From JBMTVN01 sp046047235 (GTDB taxonomy: Bacteria > Verrucomicrobiota > Verrucomicrobiia > Limisphaerales > JAHDYP01), in contig JBJOII010000062.1 of the NCBI GenBank assembly GCA_046047235.1, positions 1 through 47,016 of the forward strand: 47,016 nt of DNA. The letters are read 5' to 3'. This document shows, one piece after another, positions 33,255-41,942 of this stretch. The position numbers and the translations under genes were made by a program. The notes under the pieces are model-generated. The model made no database searches and was not told where the DNA came from. It saw only the letters and a list, made by a program, of their open reading frames with translations. Position 1 is the first letter of the stretch. Each line of letters opens with the position of its first letter.

Positions 33255-35087
33255 CTAGTCAGCAACCGGCACCACCAGGTTGTTCATAATGTAATCCCGC
33301 CGCTGCGGTGTGTTGCGCCCCATGTAAAAGCCCAGAATGTTCGCCGCCTCAGGACGCGCCGCAAACTCAACCCGGCTTAACCTCATCTCCTTCCCGATAA
33401 ACTGCTTGAACTCCCCCGGAGAAATCTCACCCAGACCCTTAAACCGCGTGATCTCCGGCTTCCCCCCCAATGCCTTCACCGCCACATCCCGCTCCGCATC
33501 AGAATAACAATAGCGCGTCTCCTTCTTGTTCCTCACCCGGAACAACGGCGTCTCCAATACATGCAAATGACCGTCATGTACCAAGCCGTCAAAAAACTTC
33601 ATGAAATAGGTGATCATGAGGTTGCGAATATGCAGCCCGTCCACGTCCGCATCGGTCGCCAATACCACCTTCTCATACCGCAACCCCCCCAGCCCGTTCT
33701 CCAAATTCAGGCTCTGCATCAGATTATACAGCTCGTCATTCTTATACATGACGTCCCGCTTCAAATCACACACGTTCAGCGGCTTCCCCTTCAGCACAAA
33801 AATCGCCTGCGTCGCCACATCCCGACAGCTCACGATCGATCCCGCCGCTGACTGCCCCTCAGTGATGAAAACCATCGTCCCCTTACCCTTCCCCTTCGCC
33901 CGGTCATAATGCAGCTTGCAGTCCTTCAATTGGGGAATGCGCAGCGTGATCGCCTTGGCCCGCTCCCGTGCCAGCTTCTTCACCGCCTGCAACTCCTTGC
34001 GCAGTTGCTTCGTCTCCTCCACCTTCGCCAACACTGTATCCAACATCGCCTTGTTGCGGTTGAAAAATCGCAACAACTCCTCCCTCACCCGGTTAACCAA
34101 TTCACCACGAATCTCAGTGTTCCCCAGCTTGTTCTTCGTCTGTGACTCAAAGACCGGATCCTGCAGCCGAATCGCTACAGCCCCAACCATCGCCTCCCGC
34201 ACATCGTCCCCCTCATACTTGTTCTTCGCCAACTCGTTCACCGCCTTCAGTAACCCCTCACGAAAGGCACTCAAGTGCGTCCCCCCATCCGATGTGAACT
34301 GCCCGTTCACAAAGGAGTAAAACGTCTCCCCATAACGACCCGCAGCATGAGTAAAGCAGAACTCCAGTGTCTTGCTGGAATAATGCAGCGGCGCATACAA
34401 GGGCTCACTCCCATCCGCCGCCAAATCCTCCATCACCAAATCCATCAGCCCCAACCGCGACTGGAACTTCTTCCCGTTGTAAATCAGCCTCAACCCCGCG
34501 TTCAGGAAGCTGTAATGCCGCATCCGCCGCTCAACATGCTCCTCCTTGAACTCGAAAGCCTTGAAGATCTGCGGGTCTGGCTCAAAACGGATCAAGGTCC
34601 CATCCTTGCCCTCCGGCTCATCCCCCTCCTCCTGCCGCACCAGCTTGCCACGCCGAAACTCCGCCTCCGCAAACCGCCCTTCCCGATGGCTCCGCACCAG
34701 AAAATCCTTCGACAACGCGTTCACCGCCTTCGTCCCCACACCGTTCAACCCCACACTGAACTGAAACACGTCGTCGTTATACTTGGCACCCGTGTTGATC
34801 TTTGAAACACACTCCACCACCTTGCCCAACGGAATCCCCCGACCAAAATCACGCACCTCCACCACCGCCCCCTTCACCGTGACCTGAACCTCCTTGCCGT
34901 GACCCATGATGTACTCGTCAATCGCGTTGTCGATCACCTCCTTCAGCAGGATGTAACAACCATCATCGTAATGAGCCCCCGTTCCTATCCGACCGATATA
35001 CATCCCCGTGCGCAACCGGATGTGCTCCAGGGAGGATAAGGTCTTGATCTTGCTCTCGTCGTAATTGTGTTTCGCAGACTGCGCCAT
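33255..35087 (-). CDS. parE: DNA topoisomerase IV subunit B (GyrB/ParE family)
   Basis: This is the 610-residue ATPase subunit of a type IIA topoisomerase. The GHKL site has Glu50 and Asn54 in EVIDNAIDE, followed by DFGRGIP and the lid motif NGVGTKAVNALS. The TOPRIM domain has FITEGQSAAGSI, with a Gln where many GyrB have Asp, and DADVDGLHI for Mg binding. The C-terminal GEISPGEFKQFIG is conserved. The length is that of ParE without the E. coli GyrB insertion. It lies upstream of parC by 25 bp, so both subunits come from one message. ATG 35087 is the natural start. Confidence 0.92.
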   Translation of the reverse strand: MAQSAKHNYDESKIKTLSSLEHIRLRTGMYIGRIGTGAHYDDGCYILLKEVIDNAIDEYIMGHGKEVQVTVKGAVVEVRDFGRGIPLGKVVECVSKINTGAKYNDDVFQFSVGLNGVGTKAVNALSKDFLVRSHREGRFAEAEFRRGKLVRQEEGDEPEGKDGTLIRFEPDPQIFKAFEFKEEHVERRMRHYSFLNAGLRLIYNGKKFQSRLGLMDLVMEDLAADGSEPLYAPLHYSSKTLEFCFTHAAGRYGETFYSFVNGQFTSDGGTHLSAFREGLLKAVNELAKNKYEGDDVREAMVGAVAIRLQDPVFESQTKNKLGNTEIRGELVNRVREELLRFFNRNKAMLDTVLAKVEETKQLRKELQAVKKLARERAKAITLRIPQLKDCKLHYDRAKGKGKGTMVFITEGQSAAGSIVSCRDVATQAIFVLKGKPLNVCDLKRDVMYKNDELYNLMQSLNLENGLGGLRYEKVVLATDADVDGLHIRNLMITYFMKFFDGLVHDGHLHVLETPLFRVRNKKETRYCYSDAERDVAVKALGGKPEITRFKGLGEISPGEFKQFIGKEMRLSRVEFAARPEAANILGFYMGRNTPQRRDYIMNNLVVPVAD

Positions 35088-35186
35088 ACGCGTGGCATGT
35101 GACTATGCGAATCGCCGTCTCAAGGGCAACCAGGAAAACCTCCAAAACCCAACTCACCCGCCATTCCGCCCCCCCCCACAGCCCCG

Positions 35187-36272
35187 TCAGGTCTGCAACA
35201 ACTCCCGCTGCCACGGCATCAATTCCCGCTCCAAATCCACCTGCCCCCCAGCCAAGCGCACCAACATCGCCCGGCTCGCAATCAAACTCGGATCAATCCC
35301 CAACCGCTCAGCCGCCGCATCGCGCAGCTCCTGAAGCTGCTGTTGCGACTTGCGCTGCGCCATCGTCAGCCGAACCCCGGAACTGCGCCGCAAATGAGGC
35401 CAGTCCGACTCCGACAACCTCAAAGCGCCCCTCACAGCCTCCACCAAACCCGCACGCCTCGCCTCCGGCATCCGCATCGGCAATCCCCGCTGCCACCCCC
35501 CGCTACCACCACTCGCCTGCTCAGCCACACGCACCAAAATCTCATGCGACAACACAAAATAAGGCGGCCGACATAGCCGCCTCGCCTCCCCATCCCGCCA
35601 ATGCCACAAAGCCCGCAATACCGCCAAACCACGGCGACTCAATCGATGCGCCCCGGATAACCGCCACACGGCATCCCCGTCCACCTCCGGCTCCCTTGCA
35701 CTGTCCCTGATCAACCGCGCGCACATCGCATCATGCCACGAAGTCCGCCCCGTCTTTTCCAACTCCTCCGCCAAATGATCCGTAAGGGGCTTCAAATACT
35801 TTGCGTCGTTGCGAGCATACTCCGCCATCCGACGAGTCAACGGCCGACGTGACCAGTTCGCCTTCTGCGGCCCCTTCTCCAACGTCACCCCCAATACCTT
35901 GGCCACTAACCGCTCCAACCCGAACTCCTTGTACCCCAACAACCGCGCCGCCAACATCGTGTCAAAAACCTCCCCCGGCACAAAACGCAAGGAACGATAA
36001 ATCAACCTTAAATCGTAGTCCGCACCGTGCAGCATCAACCGATGCCCCCGAAACGCCTCCACCAATGGCCCCAAGTCCAAACCAGACAGCGGATCCACCA
36101 AATACTCCCCGCAAGGCAACCCGATCTGAATCAAACAAAGCCGCTCGGGATAGGAATATAAACTGTCCGCCTCCGTATCCACCCCCACCCAATCAGCACC
36201 CCGGATCTTCTCAACGAAGTCCTTCAACTCGCCCTCGCCATCAATCAAATGTTCTGGAACCACTGAAACCAT
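35187..36272 (-). CDS. rnd: Ribonuclease D-like 3'-5' exonuclease with HRDC domain
   Basis: This is a 361-residue DEDD-family exonuclease. The metal-binding acids are visible: VDTEADSL (Asp32, Glu34), MLHGADYDLRLIYR and YARNDAKYL (YxxxD, DEDDy class). Residues ~210-285 contain an HRDC-like helical domain (RRGLAVLRALWHWRDGEARR), and another helical segment follows to residue 361. RNase D trims 3' ends of tRNA precursors and other small RNAs. The gene lies 99 bp upstream of parE on the same strand, and cotranscription is possible but not required. The start ATG 36272 is 27 residues before the conserved first strand, as usual. Confidence 0.9.
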   Translation of the reverse strand: MVSVVPEHLIDGEGELKDFVEKIRGADWVGVDTEADSLYSYPERLCLIQIGLPCGEYLVDPLSGLDLGPLVEAFRGHRLMLHGADYDLRLIYRSLRFVPGEVFDTMLAARLLGYKEFGLERLVAKVLGVTLEKGPQKANWSRRPLTRRMAEYARNDAKYLKPLTDHLAEELEKTGRTSWHDAMCARLIRDSAREPEVDGDAVWRLSGAHRLSRRGLAVLRALWHWRDGEARRLCRPPYFVLSHEILVRVAEQASGGSGGWQRGLPMRMPEARRAGLVEAVRGALRLSESDWPHLRRSSGVRLTMAQRKSQQQLQELRDAAAERLGIDPSLIASRAMLVRLAGGQVDLERELMPWQRELLQT

Positions 36273-36391
36273 CTCAAGCCACTCTACCCTTCATACCACC
36301 CGAAAAACGGACGTCGATTGTTCATGCCGACACGCCAATTAGACTGTAAAAAGCCCCGTAGCAAGCCCGATTCGTATCCCGGATTCGCGAG

Positions 36392-36421
36392 TTGACGCCG
36401 TCTCCAACCTCCCCGTATTGT
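36392..36421 (+). promoter_or_regulatory. Candidate promoter for the DUF5679 gene
   Basis: TTGACG (36392-36397) and TATTGT (36416-36421) are separated by 18 bp, ~55 bp before ATG 36477. The call rests on box similarity only. Confidence 0.4.
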
Positions 36422-36476
36422 TCTTAAGCCCCATCCCTAATCCCTTACAACCCTAGCCAAGCCAAAAGCCACTCCT

Positions 36477-36668
36477 ATGCCCGAGGGTTACTGCGTCAAA
36501 TGCAAGGAACGGAAGGAGATCGCCGGCGCCGTCGAGGAAACCATGAAAAACGGCCGGAAAGCGATCAAAGGGCGTTGTCCCTCCTGTGGAGTCGTCATGT
36601 TCAAAATCCTCGGAGGAAAAGCCTCCCCCTCCCCGGAACCCTCCCCCGAAAATCCCACGGAATCTTGA
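36477..36668 (+). CDS. DUF5679 zinc-ribbon miniprotein
   Basis: This 63-residue protein has two CxxC knuckles, YCVKCKERKE (Cys6, Cys9) and RCPSCGVVMFKI (Cys34, Cys37), separated by a basic MKNGRKAIKG loop. This is the DUF5679 pattern of one small zinc ribbon. The last 15 residues are a Pro/Ser/Glu tail (SPSPEPSPENPTES) outside the domain. The function of the family is unknown; binding to nucleic acid or a protein partner is plausible. The gene is monocistronic, with a candidate promoter upstream and a minus-strand terminator 48 bp beyond its stop. Confidence 0.85.
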   Translation: MPEGYCVKCKERKEIAGAVEETMKNGRKAIKGRCPSCGVVMFKILGGKASPSPEPSPENPTES

Positions 36669-36710
36669 CAAGCTCCAGTCAGAAGCCTATGGGCATCCGC
36701 TCTGGAACAG

Positions 36711-36742
36711 AAAAAACCCCGGGAGAACCAAGTCTCCCGGGG
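36711..36742 (-). terminator. Intrinsic terminator of the peroxiredoxin gene
   Basis: CCCCGGGAGA (36742-36733 read on the minus strand) pairs perfectly with TCTCCCGGGG over 10 bp with a 6-nt loop. It is followed on the minus strand by TTTTTT (36716-36711), about 55 bp after the peroxiredoxin stop. On the + strand no T-run follows. Confidence 0.93.
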
Positions 36743-36797
36743 AACGCTTAAAGCCGCCTTGAGGGAACTACACCGATCCCTACTCGCTGAGCCGCAA

Positions 36798-37277
36798 TTA
36801 CTTCAAGCCCGCCAACGCGTGCTTCACCGCCTCAAAGTTGGGGAGGTCCTTCACGGTCGCGGTTTGCTCGGCGTAACGAATCACTCCCTCACGATCGATC
36901 ACAAAAGCCGCGCGGGCGCTCACCGCCCCCAAACCGATCAAATCCGGCAGCAAAACCCCGTAGTCCTTGGCAGTCGCCTTGTTCAGATCACTCGCCAACT
37001 TCACCTTGATCCCCTCCTTCGCCGCCCAAGCCTCCTGCGCAAACGGACTGTCCACACTCACTCCAATCACGTCCGCATCCAACCCCTCGTAGTCCCCAAT
37101 CCCCGAAGTGATATCGCACATCTCCTGTGTGCAAACCCCGGTGAAAGCCAGCGGAAAGAACAAAAGCACGGTGTTGCGCTTCCCCAGATTGTCACTCAAC
37201 TTCACGTCCACCACACCAGAAGCCTGCTTGGATTTAAGTGCGAAATCAGGAGCCTTGGAACCAACGGTAAGAGCCAT
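36798..37277 (-). CDS. Peroxiredoxin (AhpE/redoxin type)
   Basis: This is a 159-residue thiol peroxidase with a thioredoxin fold. The peroxidatic cysteine is Cys49 in FPLAFTGVCTQEMC; Cys54 in the same helix could act as resolving cysteine. GVSVDSPFAQEAWA and AAFVIDREGVIRYA are family motifs. It reduces hydrogen peroxide or alkyl hydroperoxides using a thiol donor. There is no signal peptide, so it should be cytosolic. It stands alone on the minus strand and ends in a strong terminator. Its coding sequence is less G-skewed than that of its neighbours, as expected of a well-expressed gene. Confidence 0.92.
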   Translation of the reverse strand: MALTVGSKAPDFALKSKQASGVVDVKLSDNLGKRNTVLLFFPLAFTGVCTQEMCDITSGIGDYEGLDADVIGVSVDSPFAQEAWAAKEGIKVKLASDLNKATAKDYGVLLPDLIGLGAVSARAAFVIDREGVIRYAEQTATVKDLPNFEAVKHALAGLK

Positions 37278-37406
37278 AATAGATCGTATTCTAGTTTTCT
37301 GTCGTTCAAGTAACCTACTCCCCTATAGGTGCAGCATGCCCACGTGTCAAATGCGCCACCCAAATTATTTGAATTAACCACACTGATCCCGGAACGCTCC
37401 CCTCCT

Positions 37407-38003
37407 CTATACCTCTTCACGGCTCGGAGAGCTCGCCGGGTGCCGCGAAAGTTGCTGCACCCACGCCGCCACATAAAACATCCCAGAAATACCCGTGAAA
37501 ATCGTGCCGCCCAGCGCCACCCCCCCCAACCATTCCACCCGTAAAAATGAATCAATCTTCAGCAAAGACCACAACACACACGCCATCTGAATTACGGTCG
37601 CCACCTTACCCGTCCAATGCGGCCTCACAGTCACCGCGACCCGCAAATACCGCAATACCAGCATCCCCATCAGCAAGAGAATGTCCCGACTAATCACTGT
37701 CACAGTCAAATGCAGCGGTAACCCCGGCAAATTGCCGTCCTGATGCAAACTCAGCAGCACAATCGCCGATACCAGCAATAACTTGTCCGCCAGCGGATCC
37801 AGAATCGCCCCCAATTCGCTGCGCTGGTTAAAACGCCTCGCAATATAACCGTCCACACCATCGCTCAACGCCGCCACCCCAAACGCTACCACCGCCAGCC
37901 AACGATACACCTCCCCACGCCCCGCCATGTAATACAGGGCACTCACCACAAACAACGGAACAAGCAGAATCCGGCCAATGGTAATCTTGTTCGCAGTTGT
38001 CAT
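37407..38003 (-). CDS. pgsA: CDP-diacylglycerol-glycerol-3-phosphate 3-phosphatidyltransferase
   Basis: This 198-residue integral membrane enzyme makes phosphatidylglycerol phosphate from CDP-diacylglycerol and glycerol 3-phosphate. The CDP-alcohol phosphotransferase signature D(x2)DG(x2)AR(x8)G(x3)D(x3)D is complete (Asp48, Asp51, Gly52, Ala55-Arg56, Gly65, Asp69, Asp73). About five or six hydrophobic helices are visible. I chose ATG 38003 (MTTANKITIGRILLVPLF) over the TTG two codons upstream. Phosphatidylinositol- or other alcohol-phosphate synthases share the signature, but the N-terminal NKITIGRILLVP is typical of PgsA. Confidence 0.9.
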   Translation of the reverse strand: MTTANKITIGRILLVPLFVVSALYYMAGRGEVYRWLAVVAFGVAALSDGVDGYIARRFNQRSELGAILDPLADKLLLVSAIVLLSLHQDGNLPGLPLHLTVTVISRDILLLMGMLVLRYLRVAVTVRPHWTGKVATVIQMACVLWSLLKIDSFLRVEWLGGVALGGTIFTGISGMFYVAAWVQQLSRHPASSPSREEV

Positions 38004-38104
38004 ACCCAAACGCTACCCAAACTCCACCCGCTTACCCCCCCAGTCAATCCCTCCATCCGCTTTACCTCGGCCAATAGAGCGCCTACTCTCCCCCCAGCAA
38101 AGCA

Positions 38105-39997
38105 ATGAACCTGCTCACCCCCCTCAGCCGTATGACTTCCCACCCCATGCTCGTCGCCGGAACACTGCTCGCCACCGCCGGAAACCTCCCCGCCGCTACT
38201 ACCATGGATCGCAACCAAATCGACCCCGCCTACACCTGGGACCTAACCGCCATGTACCCGTCCACCAAAGACTGGGAAAAACACTACGGCGAAATAGAAC
38301 AGCGCATCAAAGCCTTCACCAACCTCCGAGGCACCACCTCACAAAACGCCAGCCAACTCCTCAAAACCCTGCAGGAACGGGACGACCTCGGCGTCCAACT
38401 GGAGAAACTCTACGCCTACGCCCGACTCCGCCACGACGAGGATATGCGCCAACCCAAACCCCTCGCCCTCCTCCAGCGCGCACAAAGCCTCGCAACCCAA
38501 CACGGCGAAGCACTCTCCTGGCTCAGTCCGGAACTCCTCTCCATCCCCGAAAGCCAGCTCCAGAACTGGCTCAAACAACCCGAACTCCAACTCTATCAGC
38601 ACGATTTCGATAACCTCCTCCGCTCCCGCCAGCATATCCTCTCCCCGCGCGAAGAGGAACTGCTCGCCATGTCCTCCAAAGCAACCTCCGCCGCAGGCGA
38701 TATCTTCAGCCTGCTCACCAATACCGAACTGAAAAACCGGAAAATCCAAGGACCGGACGGCACCGAAATCGAAGTCACCAACCCCGTCTTCTATCAGGCC
38801 ATGAGTTCCAAAAACCGGGAATTCCGCCGACAAGCCTTCCTCGCCCTCCACGCCAGTTATCTCGATGTCAAAAATAGCCTCGCCGCCTCCCTCGCTGGCA
38901 CCATGCACCGCGACTGGTACAACGCCAAAGCCCGCCGCTACGAAAGCTCTCTCCAAGCCTCACTCGACGCCGAAAACCTCCCCGTCACCGTCTACCACAA
39001 TCTCACCAAGACCGTCTCCAAACATACCCCGCTCCTCCACCGCTACGTAGCCCTGAAAAAACAAGCTCTCAAGCTCGACTCCGTCCACTTCTACGACCTC
39101 TACGTCAACCTCGCTGAAGCACCAGAACAGGACTACTCCTTCGAACAGGCCAGAGACCTCGTGCTCGAAGGCACGCAGGCCTTCGGACCGGAATATACCT
39201 CCGTCCTGCAGCTCGCCTTCCAGTCCCGCTGGATCGATGTCTTCGAAAATGCCGGCAAACGAAGCGGAGCCTACAACATGGGCACCCACCTCTCCCCCCC
39301 GTACGTGCTCCTCAACTACAAGGGGAACTTCAACGGCGTATCTACCCTCGCCCATGAAATGGGCCACGCCATGCAAAGCTACTTCACCAAGGAAACCCAG
39401 CCGGCCGTCTATTCCGGCTACCCCATGTTCACCGCTGAAGTCGCTTCCACCTCCGCCGAAATCCTCTTCAAACGCTTCATGCTCGCCAAAACAACCGACC
39501 GCATCGAACGCGCCCGGCTCATCAATGAAATGCTCGAAGACATCCGCCAGACTGTCTTCCGCCAAACCCAATTCTCAGAATTCGACCTCGCCGCCCATAC
39601 GCTCGCAGAACAAGGCGAACCCATGACCGCCGAAACGCTCATGGACATAAACCACCAGATCTATGTCCGCTACTTCGGTCCCGATTTCACCATCGACCCC
39701 GAACTGGATGTGGAATGCCTCCGTATCCCCCACTACTACCGCAATTACTACGTCTATCGCTACGCCACCAGCTACTGCGCCGCAGCCGCCATCGCCGAAC
39801 AAATCATCCAAAACCAGGAAGGCAGCAAAGAACGCTGGATGCAATTCCTCAAAACCGGCAACAGCGACTACGCCCTCAACATGCTCGCCAACGCAGGCGT
39901 CGATATGACCACCCCCAAACCCGTCGAGGACTGCATGCGCCTGTTCGAAGACCTCCTCAACCAATTGGAGGAACTACTGGAATTACCCGCCAACTAA
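38105..39997 (+). CDS. pepF: Oligoendopeptidase F (M3B metallopeptidase), apparently exported
   Basis: This is a 630-residue zinc oligopeptidase. The HExxH site is LAHEMGHAMQSYF with His417, Glu418 and His421, and the third ligand region TAEVASTSAE follows ~25 residues later. Motifs GAYNMGTHLSPPYVLLNYKG and YFGPDFTIDPE are family-typical. Most PepF proteins are cytosolic, but this one begins with ~30 residues that look like a signal peptide (MLVAGTLLATAGNLPAATTM) before the conserved start (PAYTWDLTAMYPS). A periplasmic or surface location is therefore likely, with processing of imported or secreted peptides. The gene is monocistronic and convergent with the receiver-domain gene, with 11 bp between the ends. 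Confidence 0.92.
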   Translation: MNLLTPLSRMTSHPMLVAGTLLATAGNLPAATTMDRNQIDPAYTWDLTAMYPSTKDWEKHYGEIEQRIKAFTNLRGTTSQNASQLLKTLQERDDLGVQLEKLYAYARLRHDEDMRQPKPLALLQRAQSLATQHGEALSWLSPELLSIPESQLQNWLKQPELQLYQHDFDNLLRSRQHILSPREEELLAMSSKATSAAGDIFSLLTNTELKNRKIQGPDGTEIEVTNPVFYQAMSSKNREFRRQAFLALHASYLDVKNSLAASLAGTMHRDWYNAKARRYESSLQASLDAENLPVTVYHNLTKTVSKHTPLLHRYVALKKQALKLDSVHFYDLYVNLAEAPEQDYSFEQARDLVLEGTQAFGPEYTSVLQLAFQSRWIDVFENAGKRSGAYNMGTHLSPPYVLLNYKGNFNGVSTLAHEMGHAMQSYFTKETQPAVYSGYPMFTAEVASTSAEILFKRFMLAKTTDRIERARLINEMLEDIRQTVFRQTQFSEFDLAAHTLAEQGEPMTAETLMDINHQIYVRYFGPDFTIDPELDVECLRIPHYYRNYYVYRYATSYCAAAAIAEQIIQNQEGSKERWMQFLKTGNSDYALNMLANAGVDMTTPKPVEDCMRLFEDLLNQLEELLELPAN

Positions 39998-40008
39998 GGC
40001 AGGCCCAC

Positions 40009-40371
40009 CTACGGCAAAAACGGCTGGATCGCCTCCAGCAACCGTTCCCGCCCAAAGGGCTTCACCACAAAATCCGAAGCCCCGCTCGCCATCGCACGCT
40101 CCCGATAATCCGTAACCCCTAATCCGGTAACCACCACCACCGGTACATTCTTCAATCTCTCGTCACTCCGCACCTCCGCCAGAAACTCAAAACCGTCCAT
40201 CACCGGCATGCTCAAATCACACACCACCACGTGAGGCATCCACCCCCGGGCCTTCTCCAATCCCTCCGCCCCGTCCGCCGCCACCTCAACCTCCATCCCA
40301 CGCCCCCGCAACATCACGCTGATGGCCAGCCGCATCATCTCCTCGTCATCAATCACAAGCGCGCGCGTCAT
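40009..40371 (-). CDS. Stand-alone response regulator receiver domain
   Basis: This 120-residue CheY-like protein has only a receiver domain. The acidic pocket is IDDEE (residues 7-11), the phospho-acceptor is Asp52 in VVCDLSMPVMDG, and the conserved Thr82 and Lys104 (VVKPF) are present. There is no output domain, so it probably works by protein interaction, as in chemotaxis, phosphorelays or motility. No histidine kinase is adjacent. It is divergent from the coiled-coil membrane protein at 40518, with 146 bp between. Pairing with PrsK or with the MglA module is possible but unsupported. Confidence 0.92.
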   Translation of the reverse strand: MTRALVIDDEEMMRLAISVMLRGRGMEVEVAADGAEGLEKARGWMPHVVVCDLSMPVMDGFEFLAEVRSDERLKNVPVVVVTGLGVTDYRERAMASGASDFVVKPFGRERLLEAIQPFLP

Positions 40372-40517
40372 CTCGTAGTAAATTCACCCCACACGCGTGA
40401 TCACTCAAGCCGAACTTCGCACCTTCCCCCAAATTGTCCCCGCCGCGCAGAATCCGACTTGCAGTATCCATCCACCAACAGGAGACTTCCCCGCCCGCAA
40501 TGCGGCAACTCTGCCCT

Positions 40518-41264
40518 ATGCGTAACCATACCCCCATCTGGATCCACTGGCTGCTCTTCCTCGCCATCACCTTGCTGGTCCTCCTCGCCGCCAGCCTCCA
40601 ACTCTCACCGCCGGAATCACCTGCCCACCTCCCCAACCTCCTTCCCGCCCTCGCTACCCTCTTCCTCGGCCTCGGCCTCGCCTCGCTCTGCCTGATCCTC
40701 ATCGCCCATCGCCACGAAACCCGGCGCCAAACGGAACACCTCCAGTTCCACTACGAAGCGCTCAGCCGCCAACTCGCCGAAACCCAACTCCTCCGCCGCG
40801 ATGTCCAGAATTTCACCGACAGCCAGAAGCACTTCGAAACCCTCCTCTCCCAACAATCCTCCCTCCTCCAACAAGCCTCACAACTCCACGCCCTCGGCAC
40901 CCTAGTCCAAGGCCTTACCCACCAAATCCACGAGTCCTCCGCCTCCCGCTCCCAGCTCGCCGAAAAGCTCAATAGCCTTGACTCCGCTATCATGAATGCC
41001 CGCTACGAACTCAGCCGCGCCCGCACTCTCCATTACGAAAACCGCCCCTCCCGCGATGAAACCCTCTCCCCCCTCGAACAACAGCTCAGTAAACTCGAAC
41101 AAGAACGCCAAGACCGTGACTCCCAGCTCGACCAGCTCCGCCACCACGTCCAAAGCCTCACCTCCCAACGTGATCACGCCCTCCAATACCTCCACCAAAC
41201 CCTCAACCCACACCTCCCACCCGCCCACGAAACAAAAAAGGCCGACCCGAAGGTCGGCCCATGA
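40518..41264 (+). CDS. Two-helix membrane protein with long coiled coil
   Basis: This 248-residue protein starts at ATG 40518 (MRNHTPIWIHWLLFLAITLL); earlier starts in the frame lack a signal-like start. Two transmembrane segments (about 8-29 and 40-64) are followed by ~165 residues of predicted coiled coil rich in Gln, Leu, Glu and Arg (LAETQLLRRDVQNFTDSQKH, LEQQLSKLEQERQDRDSQLD). The end is a short polar tail. I do not recognise a family; such proteins often act in envelope scaffolding. The last codons (KADPKVGP) are encoded by the same bases that form the terminator of the convergent VPDSG-CTERM gene. Confidence 0.75.
   Translation: MRNHTPIWIHWLLFLAITLLVLLAASLQLSPPESPAHLPNLLPALATLFLGLGLASLCLILIAHRHETRRQTEHLQFHYEALSRQLAETQLLRRDVQNFTDSQKHFETLLSQQSSLLQQASQLHALGTLVQGLTHQIHESSASRSQLAEKLNSLDSAIMNARYELSRARTLHYENRPSRDETLSPLEQQLSKLEQERQDRDSQLDQLRHHVQSLTSQRDHALQYLHQTLNPHLPPAHETKKADPKVGP
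41234..41259 (-). terminator. Intrinsic terminator of the VPDSG-CTERM gene
   Basis: GGCCGACC-TTCG-GGTCGGCC (41259-41240 read on the minus strand) forms an 8-bp stem with a stable UUCG loop, followed by TTTTTT (41239-41234). It lies 25 bp after the minus-strand gene's stop and inside the last codons of the + strand gene at 40518. Confidence 0.92.
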
Positions 41265-41283
41265 AAACCAACGCACCCGCCTC

Positions 41284-41874
41284 TTAGCGACGACGCTGCA
41301 CTAAACCCAAGCCAATCAGGCCCAAGCCCAGCAACGCCACCGTTGCCCCACCATCAGGAACCCGGTCCGACGGAGGACAATAAATCCAAGCACCAGAAAT
41401 GCCGGGCGAGTGAGTCTGCTCACCGTTATTCTTGATCTGCGTGTACTCAAAAGAGAACTCATACTTTTGCCCCCCGGTTAGCCCGGTATAGAGCACAGCA
41501 GTTCTTAACCCTTCAGGTTCATCCTCCTGATTAGGATTACCGGTGTCATGGCTGCCCCCCCCCCAGTGAAGAAGGACCACCGCGTCCACGCAATCCGTGG
41601 GGATAGTCAACGAAAACGGGTTCTTCCCCTCAGACCCAACCGGCTGTTCTTGGCCTGCAACCACCGTAGCCCACCCCAAGGTGTAGGCTACCCAGCCATC
41701 CCTGCCACCCGGCTTGTAATTGTTAATGCCCTTCCAAATATGAAACGAGACGTCGTCCTCCCCTACAGAGGGATTTACTCCCTGCGTCTCGTCACCATAC
41801 ATCGGTGCCGCTGTCGCCATCTGGGTCAGGGCTATCACCCCTACCAGCGCAGCTAATTTATGTGCTAATCTCAT
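41284..41874 (-). CDS. Exported protein with VPDSG-CTERM sorting signal
   Basis: This 196-residue protein has a signal peptide (MRLAHKLAALVGVIALTQMA, cleavage near TAA/A) and a C-terminal sorting tail: VPDGG at about residue 172, then a hydrophobic helix (ATVALLGLGLIGLGLV) and QRRR. This is the VPDSG-CTERM variant of the PEP-CTERM/exosortase signal, found in Verrucomicrobia. The middle is beta-rich with aromatic and Gly residues (NNYKPGGRDGWVAYTLGWAT) and two Cys that could pair. It is expected to be exported, held by the tail, then cut by an exosortase and delivered to the surface or matrix. AGGAGA precedes ATG 41874, with a sigma-54-type promoter at 41927-41942. The adjacent prsK gene fits sigma-54 control. 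Confidence 0.9.
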   Translation of the reverse strand: MRLAHKLAALVGVIALTQMATAAPMYGDETQGVNPSVGEDDVSFHIWKGINNYKPGGRDGWVAYTLGWATVVAGQEQPVGSEGKNPFSLTIPTDCVDAVVLLHWGGGSHDTGNPNQEDEPEGLRTAVLYTGLTGGQKYEFSFEYTQIKNNGEQTHSPGISGAWIYCPPSDRVPDGGATVALLGLGLIGLGLVQRRR

Positions 41875-41926
41875 GTGTGTCTCCTGTGTTAGCTGCCGTC
41901 TTCATGAACAACAGCACATCCTAATA

Positions 41927-41942
41927 AGCAACGGACATGCCG
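41927..41942 (-). promoter_or_regulatory. Candidate sigma-54 (-24/-12) promoter
   Basis: The minus strand reads CGGCATGTCCGTTGCT. GG and GC are separated by exactly 10 bp and TTGCT matches the -12 element; CATG resembles the CACG of the -24 element. The transcript would start near 41916, ~42 nt before ATG 41874. PEP-CTERM genes of other bacteria are controlled by RpoN with PrsK/PrsR, which supports the call. In the rest of the gap 41875-42276 I see only AT-rich sequence and no gene. Confidence 0.5.

Noticed and set aside
36273..36476. Possible tRNA or small RNA in the gap before the DUF5679 gene
   Set aside because: No cloverleaf, T-loop motif or strong hairpin was found; only a promoter-like pair was seen.
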